From Tribonema minus (lineage: Eukaryota; Sar; Xanthophyceae; Tribonematales; Tribonemataceae), in the NCBI GenBank assembly GCA_017506865.1, contig JAFCMP010000058.1, positions 124,001 through 188,000 on the forward strand: a DNA stretch of 64,000 nt, in the 5' to 3' direction. The position numbers and the translations under genes were made by a program. This document shows positions 22,191 to 35,000 of this stretch, piece by piece; position 1 is the first letter of the stretch, and each line of letters starts with the position of its first letter. A model generated the notes under the pieces. The model did no database searches and was not told the origin of the DNA. It saw nothing but the letters and a program-made list of their open reading frames with translations.

Positions 22191-23450
22191 GCACAAGAGA
22201 AAAGTGATGGTTCAAGAGCTTGAATGCAAGTGCAGCAGGTGTGAATCACCGTGTGATGCAGATGTACGCCATTATCATCATTATTACTGTCAGCTCTGAG
22301 CCCTCTTCTTAGCTCGTCAACCGGCTCTATCATGCTGGTCCTGAATACTGACATCGAATGGCTTGTCAAGCGGTGGCGCTTGCTTGTACTTCTTTATGGC
22401 ATATTGTGACTTTTTGCATGCAGCTCTACTAGTAGCTGACTAAGTTTGCACACGATGAATCTGCAGTTCGCCCAACATGCGGTCCCACTCCTTTAGCACG
22501 TTGTGACAAGTCGTAAGAGAGGGTTGGCCTATGATGTGCCGTGTCACTGACTAAACATTGTTGTCCACTGTCTGCAGGAAGCTGGATGATTGGAGCCCAA
22601 CAATATCAATTATGTACAGCAGCGGTGGAGCGGAGCTGCCTCACAAGCGCATTGTCACAGTGCACATGCCACCCAATACATCGTTGCATAGCAAAGCAAT
22701 TGGTGTCTGTGATCTTGGGTTGCATTGGATTGCGTGACTGACTGCGTGCATGTGGCGTCAGACTAGTGGCCACGTCATGATGCTCATTTGTGATGGATGC
22801 CCAGAGCTAGGATGCAAAGTGTTCACAGCCGGCATGGATGTATAGCTTTCGCTAAGTCCATTGTCCAAAGTAGATGCTGTCCTTGCGGATCAGCTGCAAG
22901 AACAGCTGCAATGTCACGCATCATAGCTCACGCATGCATGAGTTGATCAGATATGGAGACAGAGGTGCCCGGTGTGCACATAGCTGAGCACTTTGATTTG
23001 TGGCTGGAGCTTGTTGCACTGGCATTGTACTGCATGCCACACCACCACCTGAACAACCATCAACATTCACACAGATAGAGACGATGGGCCAGATTCCATG
23101 CTACTTCTTGATTGCATTTTTACAGGCAAAGCGTGGCTGTACAGAGGACAGGCAAAAAGCAGTAGAAATAACCAGGGTCAAATGTAAGTTTGGATATTTG
23201 GCTTTCTTGAATGGTCACTGTACATGTATGCACAAAGAGGAAAATTCGGAAAGCTTTGGTGTGCTGCCATGACAGGCCATGGTGGCTGCAAATCTGAAAC
23301 ATCAATCTGATCAGCATGTGATGCGGCTTCTGGTCCACTGACTGCCAGCAGGCTACTTACTGCCCGTGCTTACTGTGTGCAAGTGGTTCAACGATTGGCC
23401 ACGTAAGGTGGGAACTATCGGCTTGACTGTACTACTTATCAGATGCGCTG

Positions 23451-23467
23451 CCCCCCCCCCCCCCCCC
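23451..23467 (+). repeat. C17 homopolymer
   Basis: A 17-base C run follows AGATGCGCTG and precedes TGGCACCTGTACAC. Unlike the other long C runs in the window it is not next to an assigned acceptor. It lies just beyond the stop of the minus-strand gene ending at 23551. Confidence 0.8.
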
Positions 23468-23550
23468 TGGCACCTGTACACATCGTCTTGCCATGGCGCC
23501 TGCGGCGCTGCTCTGGCGCAAAGCCTCCCCTGCGCTAGACTGCTTCATTT

Positions 23551-25702
23551 CTACTTGGGCACAGCCTTTCGTGAGTAGGGGCTCGCCCTCATGTCCTTGT
23601 GATACTGATCCGCATACGTCGTCTCGGCGGACTGCTTCTTGGTGTGCTGCTTGGGGCGCCTGAAGCCTTGCGTCTCCCCCTGGCCCTGCGCGCGCAAAAT
23701 TGTGGGGCCCATGAATGAATGGTTAACCTAATCAATTGTCAGGGTTACAACAAGACACACGCCATCATGGTCGTGAAAACGCATTTTTTTCCATCGCGTC
23801 CAGCAAACTTCTGAATATTTTCATTCCCTGAGCATGACTTGTGAAGTGAGCAACCAGTAGCGCTGTTCCGCTATTGATTACCCCAACGGCCAACGCGCGC
23901 TGGCCATTGCTCATGGCTCACAGCATTCTTGATATGTATGATACTAAACCCTGAAACCTATTGTTGTGAATGCACGCGAGTGAGACACCACCGGCGCAGG
24001 CACTTGAACTGCTCAGTCCCCAGACACAACAAGTGTCAAGTATGGTACACAGCTCTCAACGTCTTATTGAAGTGGTCGCATTCTGAATTTTGTCACAGTG
24101 TTATTTCATGCCATCAACTAAGGCAAATGAGTGCAGTCAGACATGCATTATGTCACGCAAATTTCCGCAGCAGTGTGGTGCTTTAAGCAGCAGGTATGTC
24201 AGATGATGGCACTTTGCCAGAGTTATTGTATACCCCCCACCTTGAGACTGGCATCATTCCAGGCCATCCGCGCCTCCGTCTCCCAGAACACCGAATTGCT
24301 GTAGTCGCCGCCATTGCTCTTGTGGCGTGCCGCGTGAAGCTCCTGTTTCCGCGCCTCGTATTTGGCCAGCTATACCCACATGTGAACAGACGACAGATGG
24401 TGCAGGCATGCTTGCTGTGAGGCTTGGCAAGGCCCACGCACTATCTGAATTACACAAGCTAACACGGTGTGTTGCATGCTGGCGCTGAACGCTTGCTGCA
24501 TGTCCTGATGACATCATTATTGAAAACCACCATGCGTGTCTGCTGATGCCTCCACCGCAACCGCGTTTGCGTCGACCTGTCGCACTCTGTTTGCTATCAT
24601 GTCGGCAAGTATGCAACATCGCTCAACTTGCACAATGTTACATGTATCGCTGTCGCTGTCAAATGCCACACTGACCACTCTGAGCTTATGCATGTGTATA
24701 TGCATACGCGAGAGTGCCCTCACATCCGCTTCCATCAGTTTCACTGCGCAAGGGGCTCAGCTTTCCTCATTGTCTGTCCGACGCGGCATCCCCCCCTTCC
24801 CCGCTACCCAAGCAAGATGCGTGCATGTACCATCAAGCTCACTGCGTCAACTGCCCAGGATCACCTTCTCACCGTGACATTGCCCGCCGCCGCCTCCGCC
24901 GCGAGGGCCCTCGGATCCACCTCCGTCGGCTTGCGCGGCAGGAAGCACAGCTTGCTGGGGTCCAGGAAGAATGTGTGCGGCCGCCCGATTACCGCGTTTT
25001 CCTTGTTGATCACTTCCACCCACATTTTATTCCTGGCGACCTCATCTACAGCCTGTCAGGGGGCCAGCGTCGAGAGAGCGGCAGATGGGTTGGGGGTGAA
25101 CATGTCTAAGATGCTACCACCGCCCCAGACCGCCCCAGTCTGCCTTGCAGAGTGAATGTGTGTACATGTGCATACTCCCGGCGAGTCGCTGGATGGTGGG
25201 GAATGGGTTATGCCACCGGTTGAGCTGCTACCCCTCCTCGTTTCTGTGCCTTCCATGTTGAAGCAGCGGTTCATTTTGACAAAGACAGCTCCTTCCTGCG
25301 CAAGAACATTTTCGTCTCTCTGTTTTTCCCACTACCTACAGTGATTGACGCGCTCACCGCGCTGGTCTCATGCCAAGTACACATGTGAACTTGGGCGCCG
25401 CAACCCGACGGATCACAGTCTGCTTAAGATTGCATAGCGCGAATGTTGAGCGAGCAGGCAGCAGTTTGAGTGCGTCTATGCAAGCTCGGCATTGACAAAT
25501 CGTCGATTCACGAATGACTGTCTCAGCCATTCTGCCCTCATCGCCAACAGACTTGACTGCTTCTTCTGCACTCGCAGCGTCCTCGCGAAAGTAACGCAAC
25601 GTCGTATTGCATCGCATAGCCTTCCCGGTCTCCGTGCGCTGAAACTCAGACAACTCATCCGCAAACGCTCCTCATTGTGTGCTTTCTCACCTCGGCAGGC
25701 AT
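23551..25702 (-). CDS. Small unrecognised protein, four exons, about 152 residues
   Basis: Minus-strand exons: 25702-25691 (ATG plus three codons, MPAE, donor GTGAGA), 25052-24873 (60 codons), 24369-24241 (43 codons), 23685-23551 (45 codons with TAG). Every exon is a multiple of three in phase 0, and each junction has AG/GT. Recognisable segments are ARNKMWVEVINKENAVIGRP, FFLDPSKLCFLPRKPTEVDP, KYEARKQELHAARHK, SVFWETEARMAWND and QSAETTYADQYHKD. The small size, basic charge and aromatic/YxxxY-like C-terminus would suit a microtubule-associated ciliary protein, but that is a guess and I do not recognise a family. The four-residue first exon is the weakest part. The gene diverges from the FYVE-lipase gene, whose start is 378 bases away. 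Confidence 0.55.
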
Positions 25703-26079
25703 GACGCGGCGCTTTGCCCTTCGCCTGGCTTTCCTTCTCGGCTGAGCCGCGTGCTCACGCTCACGTCCGTATCCTAGCTCTCGCCTCCTGTTGGTCTTTG
25801 CGAGGCCATCATTCGTGCACTGCCTAGGCGCAAGCTGCTCGCGAAAACGAGGTCGAGCCGGTTCACACCAACCGCGGTTGAAGTAGGGTCCTCAGGAATG
25901 TGCTCAGGAACGCGCTTTGGGTGACCTGGCCTGTCTGTGTGTGTTCTTGCAGCTCTCTGCAGCAAGTGTGAGCGGCCAGTGCAGTAGAAACGTGCACTCA
26001 ACCTTGCCGAGGCCGAGGACGATATCATATTCCAGTGCTTTAGGAGTTCCCTTGTGAGTGTCCCTCCAGTCTGGACAAC
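25703..26079. promoter_or_regulatory. Shared intergenic promoter region
   Basis: The interval separates the ATG of the minus-strand small gene (25702) from the ATG of the FYVE-lipase gene (26080). Divergent starts 378 bases apart imply a shared or back-to-back promoter. No TATA box or clear motif is visible. A minus-strand frame at 25904-26236 crosses it but has no consistent splice partners. Confidence 0.4.
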
Positions 26080-29000
26080 ATGGAGGAGGAGAAGAAGGAG
26101 GAGCAGGATGCTGCTGCAGCTGGCCAAGCTCAGAAGCCTGGGCGGTTTGCTGGCATAGCAAACCTCGCGCGCGTGTCTCTGATTGCCACCAAGCCCTACA
26201 TGGCTTCAGCTGTGGGGATGGGGAGCGAAGCTGCAAGGTGAATCAAGTTTTGGAAAGTAAAACCTAAGTCGGAAACGCAGGATCTCGCTGCCAAACTCGT
26301 GCACAGGTGGGCCCACAATATTGTAAATTCGATGCAAACGATGCGACAGACCATTGTGCGCACAGTGGTAACATCCACACCGTGTTGTGGGGAAAAGGCT
26401 GCGTTCCGAGAAGCGTTCCTGTTTGTAGATGCTGGCTTGCGCACCGCATGAGCCAATTAGCTGAAAGTGTTTCATATCAGCAGAGACGCAAAATTTGATG
26501 ACAAGAGTACATGCGTGAATCTTGAACCAAAAGGTGATCCGTCAGTTGACTCGTGAATTAATTCACTCTTCCGCAACGTATCAAGTTCGTTGCAGTGCGA
26601 CTTGACAGCTACTGCCCTTCTCGCTCAGTACTAGCTGAGGTCAATGCGGGCATCTCTGCCACTCGTGTGCTGTCTCACTGTCCCCATGCCCAGAATTGTC
26701 ACGTGCTCTGAGCCAATCCCCCCACCTCACAATTGCATTCATTATGCACCATACATTTGCGTTGTGAACTTTCTGTTCGCATGCCGCACCACATAGCCTG
26801 CCCCGCTTACCATGGCATTGCACCTTGCGAATGCGCGCGTTGAAAATTTGGAGTTGCAGTCGAACCAGCTGACTTTGCACGAATGAATTACGCTGTAAGC
26901 AACCTGCACATATTGTAAGGCGTACGATGAGCTACATAGACGTCATCAGCTGCATTTCTCACCTGCAACGCAGAATTGCACATGTGGTTTTGTAGTGTCA
27001 CAAGTGCACTGGCAGACTGTAGGTGGTGCCAAGGACATGGCGAGCGTATGCATCGACACGTGACGCTCAGCTCCCGCTCTGAATCATTGCATGGGGTCAC
27101 CTTAGTCCGCCTCTGCTTGTGCAATCAGTGGGCTGTCAACCACTCTCATGCTCTGCGCCGACACACTTCGCACGCTGCCACTGCCATGCTGCCCCAGCTC
27201 ACGCACACACTCACACACAGACTCAGAGCTGACGCACGGCAGGAATTTCAACTCAAAAAACCTCAACAGCCCGTGTGCGCACGCACCACTCCAAACGCAG
27301 CTAGCCAGCGCGCCGCCATGTAAGCCGTTACCCCCGTGCTACATCGCAGAGCCGTTGCCCGCGCACTCCTCCTCTCTACCTTACCTACCTTGTGCGTAGG
27401 TACACGGCAGGAATCGCCAAGGACATGGTGAGCCAGCGCATCGCCGCGGTGACGGACACGGAGCTGGCTGCCGCCGCTGCGGGGACGCGCGATGACATAC
27501 CGGAGGTCTTTGCGGGGCTCACGTGGTACGAGCAGCAGCTGCTGCCGGTGCTGCCTGCTGAAGGTGCGGTGTTGGTCAGCAATCGCTGTAAGTTCAATTT
27601 GATTCCTTGTAATAAAAAGCAGCGGGGACGCACGATGACATACTGGAGGTGTTTGCGGGGCTCACGTGGTACGAGCAACAGCTGCTGCCGGTGCTGCCTG
27701 CTGAAGGTGAGATGTTGGTCAATAAATCGCTGTAAGTTTGTTCAGCTTGATTTTCTTGGTAAACAAGCAGCGGGGACGCGCGATAACATACGGGGGGTCT
27801 TTGCGGGGCTCATGTGGTATGAGCAGCAGCTGCTGCCGGTGCTGCCCTCTGAAGGTGCGATGTTGGTCAGCAACCGCTGTGAGTTCAACTTGATTTCTTG
27901 TGTCAAAAAAGCAGCGGGGACGTGCGATGACAATCCGGAGGTGTTTGCCGGGCTCACGTGGTACAAGCAGCAGCTGCTGCCAGTGCTGCCTGCTGAAGGT
28001 GAGATGTTGGTCAACAATTGCTGTAAGTTCAACTTGGATTTTTTTGGGTCTGGTACACAAAAAAAGCAGCGGAGATGCACAGTGACATCCTTGCGGTGTT
28101 TCCGACTCACCATGTGCGAGTAGCAGCTACCTTCCAGTGCTGCTTACCGAAAGTGAGATACGTCGTTGTTGGTCAACATCACTTTGGCTTCAAGTTGAAA
28201 TTCAAACAAAGCTGGGGGGAGGGGGGAGGTGGTGACCGACTCAGGAAAGAAGGTGTGAAAGCTCAAGCCATAATATTTAAGTATCAGCTCCTAAAACACT
28301 GATTGTCACAGCAGATCTGTACACAAGCTGCGGCAGCGTGGGCTTGCAATGCGGCATCCTTGGATATTTGTCGTCAACGTCAACTGCACATGCGCGTGGA
28401 TCACCACATTGCCGATGTGCCAGTCACCAGGCATCATCCGCCAGTGGACCCCACGCAACAACGCCCGCAGCACTACAACGATGGCCGCTGCACCGCTGTG
28501 TCCCTGCATGCACACTACGGTATGTATACCCAGCAGCTCGATCCCCCCCCCTCCCGTACTCAACGCATGCGCTGCGCGTGCGCCGACGCGTCGCAGGTGC
28601 GGACGCGGCCATCGCGGCGGCTACGGCGGAGATGGCGGCGGACATCATGAGCCAGTTCAGGCCGCGCAAGGTCGGTGACGTGATGACAGAGGAGGATGGG
28701 GGGTGGTCGGATGGGCCCGCGGAGCTCGTTCGCCCAGTCAGCAAAGGTACTGCGTCATTTGCATGAAAGTCCACAGACATGAATTCATGATTTTTTCATG
28801 AAAATCCACATACTTCAAAGTACATTAATTATTGACCATTCTCGAATGGCGCGTAGGGGGTGGTCGGACGGGCCTGTGGAGCTCGTCCACCCGTCAGCAA
28901 AGGTACGGCGACATTTCATTGCAAATTCACAGATGTGCATTCATGAGCATTCACGGACGTCGTGTATGCATGGAGGAGTCAACATGGTCAATACAGCGGA

Positions 29001-32000
29001 GGTAAGTACGCCTGTTTCGCATTGAAGCCGCTGGGTGCATGGAAAAATTACGTGCTGCATTTCTGAGTTTGCGAGGTGGCGGTGCTGCGCTTGAAGTTGA
29101 TCCACTATGGGGGTTATGTGCATCTTCACCATGGTACATATCTTGTGCATTCCTTGTGTGCTGACGCTTTTCCAATACAATGCTACTTACATGAGCAAAT
29201 TTCAGCTACTTTGTGTCAAGTACAGATACTTCAAAGTATGTTTGCAAAACGGTGAACCGGCCGGCGTGACATCGTCTGCGTGCTGCGTGCGCTCAGACGC
29301 CGGCGGAAGACAACATGCCGTGCCATGGCCCATCGGTTGTAAAGCACATCACACAGGGGCGTAAACGCGGTGACCGGGCTGCATGATTGCTCGTCTGCTG
29401 CATGCGCAGAGACACTGGCGGAGGAGAAGGCGGCGGCGGCGGCGCGGCCCGACTCGCCGCGCGACACGCCGCTGGTTGTGGAGGCTCTTCGCAGCGAAGT
29501 CGAGAAGAACAGGGACGAGGAAGAACAGGCGATAACTTCAACTGCGACTTCAACGCAGCTGCAGCAGCCGGCGCTTCAGGCATGTGGATGAGCCGGGCAC
29601 AACGCTATGGCTGTTGATTTTGAAGTGCAGAAGTTGAAGTTCAAAGTTGAGAGAGGCGGCTTGGTGTGCCAGGTGCTGTGGAGCACTGCGGTTTAAAAGA
29701 GACAGGCCACTGAGGAGCGTACATCATCAACATTGTCAAGAGGTGCACCTTCAACATCCAATGCAGTAGCGCCATGGCCATGCACTCACATTCAACAATA
29801 ACGTTCTGTGCCAAACAGAACAAGGTAGCCCACGAAGGCGCTGCTCGCAAAACACCAGAAACACTTCTGGTGTGGGTACTCTGGCGCTGCCTTTTTTTGT
29901 TGACGCCATTAGGTGCACACGTGCGCGCAGCTTTTGTGTGCCACTGCCCCTGCTGCATGCCCTCTTGAACCACATCAACACTGCCGCCCCTGGCTCCGGT
30001 CCCATCGTACTCAACCCTAGCCTCAGCTAGTCCTACCAACACTGACGAGCGTCGCGCTGCTGCAGCCACTGGCCCTGGCGCTCTGGCATGAAACGCAGCG
30101 CTGCGCTGTGCGCAAGCCCGCGCGCAACATGCAGCACCCCAGTAATACACAATGCACTGCTGCCGCTATTCATCCGAACTGATTCCACCCGCTCTGCGCG
30201 TGTGTTTTCTGCGCCTGTCTTCAGAATGCGGACTCGTGCAACGCGTGCGCGCGCCCCTTCGGCACGCAGCTGTACCGCCACCACTGCCGCCACTGCGGCC
30301 TGAGCTTCTGCCACGACCACTCGCCGCACTACCGCCCGCTGCTCAAGTTCCGGCTGCGCGCGCCGCAGCGCGTCTGCTCAGGTGACCCCCCTCATAGAGC
30401 TGAAATATTATCTGCTTTGTAGCATCCAAAAGACCAATATGCCTACCTCTTGCACTTTTCTCTTCGCAGCTGGACCATGACCACAGAGCATAGGTCGCAT
30501 TAAGACCTGCGCCTTGACATTTGTTGCATCTGGCTGCAGTTTTTGCGCCCTTCAGCGTACGCTGGTACAATGGTGCAGCTGTAGCTGACAAACAGCCACG
30601 AGGACATCAACTGCACCAGCTGCGTCAGGTCCAATCCAGCAGCAGGCTGATTGCAGGTGTATCCTGCTGACCTCAGTATGAACTGTTGAACACTGGTTAA
30701 ACCTCCGTCCGTATTCTTGTGCCCCCACAGGGTGCAATCAGCAGCTGGACCTGGAGGCTTGCGTGAGCCGTATGGAGTGGAGGATGGCGCGCTGCGTCGG
30801 CTACATTGCGGGGGTATGTGCACAAGCATACATACATACCTGCCTGTTCTGTGCGCTTGCTGAGCTGCTCATGCCCCAGTTCCCGATTTGCCTTTGGTGA
30901 TCTGCTGTGCGTTAGGGTTTGGGTTACAAATAAGCGTGACTGTAGTGTTGGGGCAAGGCACCGACCCTCCTGAGGCACAGTCCCATATGTTGATGCTGCC
31001 TCGTCAGAAAGCGCCCGCCACTTAGTTGGAACTTATTCAACCCTGCGCAAGAAGCGCTGGGCCATGACATGGGGATGTTTACTCGTGAACTGGTGGTTGT
31101 GTACCGCTGTGTGTACCACGCTGCGGCTTGGTGCCCCCTTGCCGATGCATCTGCTTAATCTCCTGATGCACATGCGCGACATTGCTGAGCATGTCCTGCT
31201 GGCGCCGTGAAGAGTGCTGACTGAAGCGTGCTGCTTCTTTGATGTTTGATGCCTCGCAGTCGCTGCCTCCGTACTTCGAGACGGGTGTGGAGAGCGACGC
31301 CACCAAGGCCTGGCGCGTTGCAGGTGACGCTCCTCGTGCTGTTCAACATAAACTAAGTAGCTAGAAGTATATCTCTATGTCATACTTCAAGGTGATACAT
31401 CAGGTGCTGTTCGAGGGGCAGATTGAAGTACACATGGATAATCCACCCGCGCTTGGGATCTTGGTGCTGCTTACATACACGCTTCAGAGCATATCGACGA
31501 GCTGGCGTTTTTCTGTTTCGCGCGTTGTGCAGCATGCCGTGTGCTGACACGTGCATGGTAAAGGTGCCAACAGAGCATGGTGCATGATATGTGACACTGC
31601 AGTGCGCAGTGCACCACACTTGCAACAATTGGCACCCATTCAATGCCACTCTGCCGCTGCAATGGTGGCAATTGCAAGTACCGCTTTGAAGTTTTGATCA
31701 TGGATGAGCCCTGCCCCCATTCATTACGCTGCGCGTCCTCATATCCAGCGCGCCTCACGCTCGCGCTTTAAGTCTTGCACTGCTTCGCTACTTGGTCTGT
31801 GAATCTTGGTGAGGAATTGCTTGTGTTGCTATGGCAGGTGCATGAAGGCGCAGAATGTTGCCGGTTCGCGGCTGACGCATTGCTCTAGATTTGCACCAAA
31901 GCAAACTGCGTGCCCATCAGCTCATTACGTATTGCCGAACACACCAACAGTGCATTTTGCATCAAAGTCAGAGCCTGACTGTTGTATGTGATTTGCTGCA

Positions 32001-35000
32001 CAGGGGGAGCGCTGTTTGTGGCCAAGAACACCCCGGGTCTGGGCACCACGTTCAAGGTGAGCAATGTGGCCTGTGCGCGTCAGCGTTCATTTTGAGCTAC
32101 CGCAACAGTTGGTCTGGTCACTCTCCTGTGTGGACTCATTATGAGGTAATGCTGACTAAGGCGCCGGTCAATCTCCAGTGTGCACTTCACCGTGCAGTGT
32201 TGTTGCCTCACTGGAAAGGTACCTCAGTGACGGGGGCCGCAGCGCTCGTGTCATCTAAGTTGCTCGGTTCAATCAGGCGTGATTGCGCTGGCGGTTGCAC
32301 GGGTATTTTGAGGCCGCCGCGCACTCGAGGTGCCTTGCTGTAATGGGGCAAATGTGACGATTGCTATGGCCCCTCTCGCCTTTGCCTCTCAGCTCAACGC
32401 GAATGAGGGTCTGCGATCTCCTCGATTGGCACAAGGATTTTGTCGTTGGCTTCCTTTCACTTGAAGTATCATTTGTTGTGGACGCACGTCCATGGCTTCA
32501 CGTATGCAGTGCTGCATACCTGCCCCTGTATCAGCTTTGCAACTGCAATTTGTTCTTTGATGTACGCAACAGTATCGTCACGTCATCACCGTGCATGGCA
32601 TCCCTAAACCTCTGCCCCCCCCCCCCCCCAATGCCCCCCCCCCCCCTCAGGTGTCGGCAGAGGTTACGGAGGTGCTAATGAAGCACGGCATGCAGGGCCT
32701 GGCAGGTATTCACGAGTACATGTGCCTACATAAATTTTTAACATTGATGTACTCCATGATTGTGGCCCTTACAACAGTCTGCGCAGGCATGCACTAGCCT
32801 GCAACAGCTGTTCGGTTCACTGCCTACCGCAGGCAGCTCATACATTGCAGACAGACACTCAGGCTTCTCATTGGAAGCACCGGCAAAACCTACGCAAGCG
32901 AGAAGTCAAGCATGCACCCAGGAGTGCACGCAATGAGTGCTGATGTGTACCAGTGCATTGTCAGGCGCTGCGGGTGCATGCTTCTGTCATGAGCACCGAT
33001 TTCGAGCTACAGTAACTCCTCAGGTCAGCAGGTTGCCGTGTCCATATCCACCTTCTGTCGCAATATCGTGTCTCCGCTGGCCACTGCTTATTTTGTGATA
33101 AAGATTACACACGAGTGTGCATTTGCCCCGGCGGCAAATGGCTACCACCGTTTGCACAAACAGCTGGATTTATGATCCCTTGATGACCTTGTACTGGTTC
33201 GTGCCCACGCTTCAGCGATGTAGGTAAGTGTCAACCGTATGTTGAGTGTGCCACCTGTGCGATAGCAACCGCATGCCTCCCAGCGAAGCTGGTGTGCGCT
33301 ACATAGTATTTGCCAGCAGCAAATTGATGCAGACTGCGTATCTATTCCGACGCGTGTGCTCAGTAAAAATGAACACTGTCTAGAGCTTCAGGACCGAAGC
33401 CAGTAACATCGGCAGCGTATCCAACTAATTATGCATCAAAGTGATGCCATTGCGGTAAGTGTTGCCAGCATCATAGAGAAACAGGCATACATAGCTGGTA
33501 CGTTTGAAAAAGTAGTATGTTGGGGGCATGTTTGCGCCGGTGAGGAGAATGCATCTGCACAGCAGTAGGTGCTAGGGGTAATACTTCATTGTTTGCAGTA
33601 ATACACGCTGACTTACCCTCCCCCCCCCCCCCCCCCCTGGGCTCCCCACGCGCCCCGGCCAGGGCTGCTGCTGCGCAAGGAGTTTGCAGAGGCCGCTGAG
33701 CTGCTGCGCGCGGCGTGCTCGGCGCTGCCGGAGAGCAACCGCGCCGCCGCGCTGAGCGTGGGTACCGCGCACGAGCTCACCGCCGCACTGTACTACCTGC
33801 TGGCGAAGCGGCGCGGGCAGCGCGGCGCCGCGCCCGACGCGGAGGAGCAGGTGTAGAAGTGATCCTTGAAGTGGTTATTTAAGTGATTTCCTGTGAAGCT
33901 GACGCTGAGCGTGCTTGGGCCCCACGTTGTACTGCGTGATGTTCAAAAAGAAATTACTGTGAAATTGAAGAGTACAACATCTTTCATGCACAACATGTGG
34001 CTTGACCACGCTTCCGTAGCAGCCATGAGACCGCCTGTAAGTTTCACCGTGTTGAGAGGCGAAAGCGTCTACAGCCCATCAGTTCATCGCCAGCCGCCGA
34101 GCTTCTACAGTTTCATCGTATCGAGTTGTCAACCTATGCTTCGGTGCTACCCGTGAAGCCCAGTACGGCACTCCCTGTTTTCGATTATGCTCACTTGCGC
34201 TACTTACTGTGAGCCTGGCAGCGCTGCCACGTAAAGCACCTTGGCCAAGCGCAGGCAGGTGCGACGAGTTGCAGGCCTGAAGATCGGGCTCTAGTTAGCT
34301 TTGTCGCAGCACATGCATCTACACTTCAAGCCGCTCAGCGCAGCTTTCGACTCGGCTGCAGGTGCGCGCCAGTCGCCGAATTTTTGGGGCCTTCTGCAAC
34401 GGCATGTCCATCAGTACACAATGCTCGACGCCCGTGTATTCCAAGACCACCCAAAACAAAAATTGCAGCTGGCATTGGTCGCCAGCCCGCGCAGCTCCAT
34501 GCAGCAGCAGCGCAAGTATCGCTCTGCTAACATTTTCTAGTGCTGGTGTTGTCCGCGGCGCTTTTGATTGTTTGCGCGCGCAGGAGCACCAGCTGCCGGG
34601 ATGCGCGCCGGTGGACGAGGAGACGATCGCGTTTGTCACGCGCTTCGCCGGCGACGCGCTGCACGCCATGTACGACAGGACGCCCGTGGAGCTGCAGGTG
34701 AGCAGCAGCGCTTAACACATTATGGCATGCGACAGCGCACAGCTCAGCCCACGTTGTGGTTGGGTCCTGTTGGGCACTGTCGTGGCTGTTCATGTTTGCC
34801 CTCCTGGATTCTCAGTGATCACTTCTAGCAACACATGCACTAGCCGCAAGTCTTGTGTCTGCTTGCGTCCCTTAGTTGTCCATCTCTGGCACGGTGGTGA
34901 GCTATACGCTCTTAGCATGAGGGTGAAGCTTAGGGTTCAACGGACACATGCGCCAGCTGCATTCAAAAGGCTGTTGGCCTTACATAAGCCATTGCTTCTG

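Larger units (their letters stand above)
19536..23550. other. About 4 kb without a supportable gene
   Basis: Composition is near-balanced and open frames are short on both strands, with no splice-consistent chain. It contains an R2 fragment (20391-20475), CA-rich microsatellite tracts (22154-22190), a CAAACCCTAACCC telomere-like fragment near 21480 and a 17-base C run (23451-23467). Part of it must be 3' flank of the ankyrin gene and of the minus-strand gene that ends at 23551. Confidence 0.5.

Noticed and set aside
25354..25653. Minus-strand frame (FREDAASAEEAVKSVGDEG)
   Set aside because: It looks partly coding, but I found no splice sites that join it to the small gene; it lies in that gene's proposed first intron.
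25904..26236. Minus-strand frame with KALEYDIVLGLGK
   Set aside because: It is antisense to the first FYVE-lipase exon, with no consistent partner exons.
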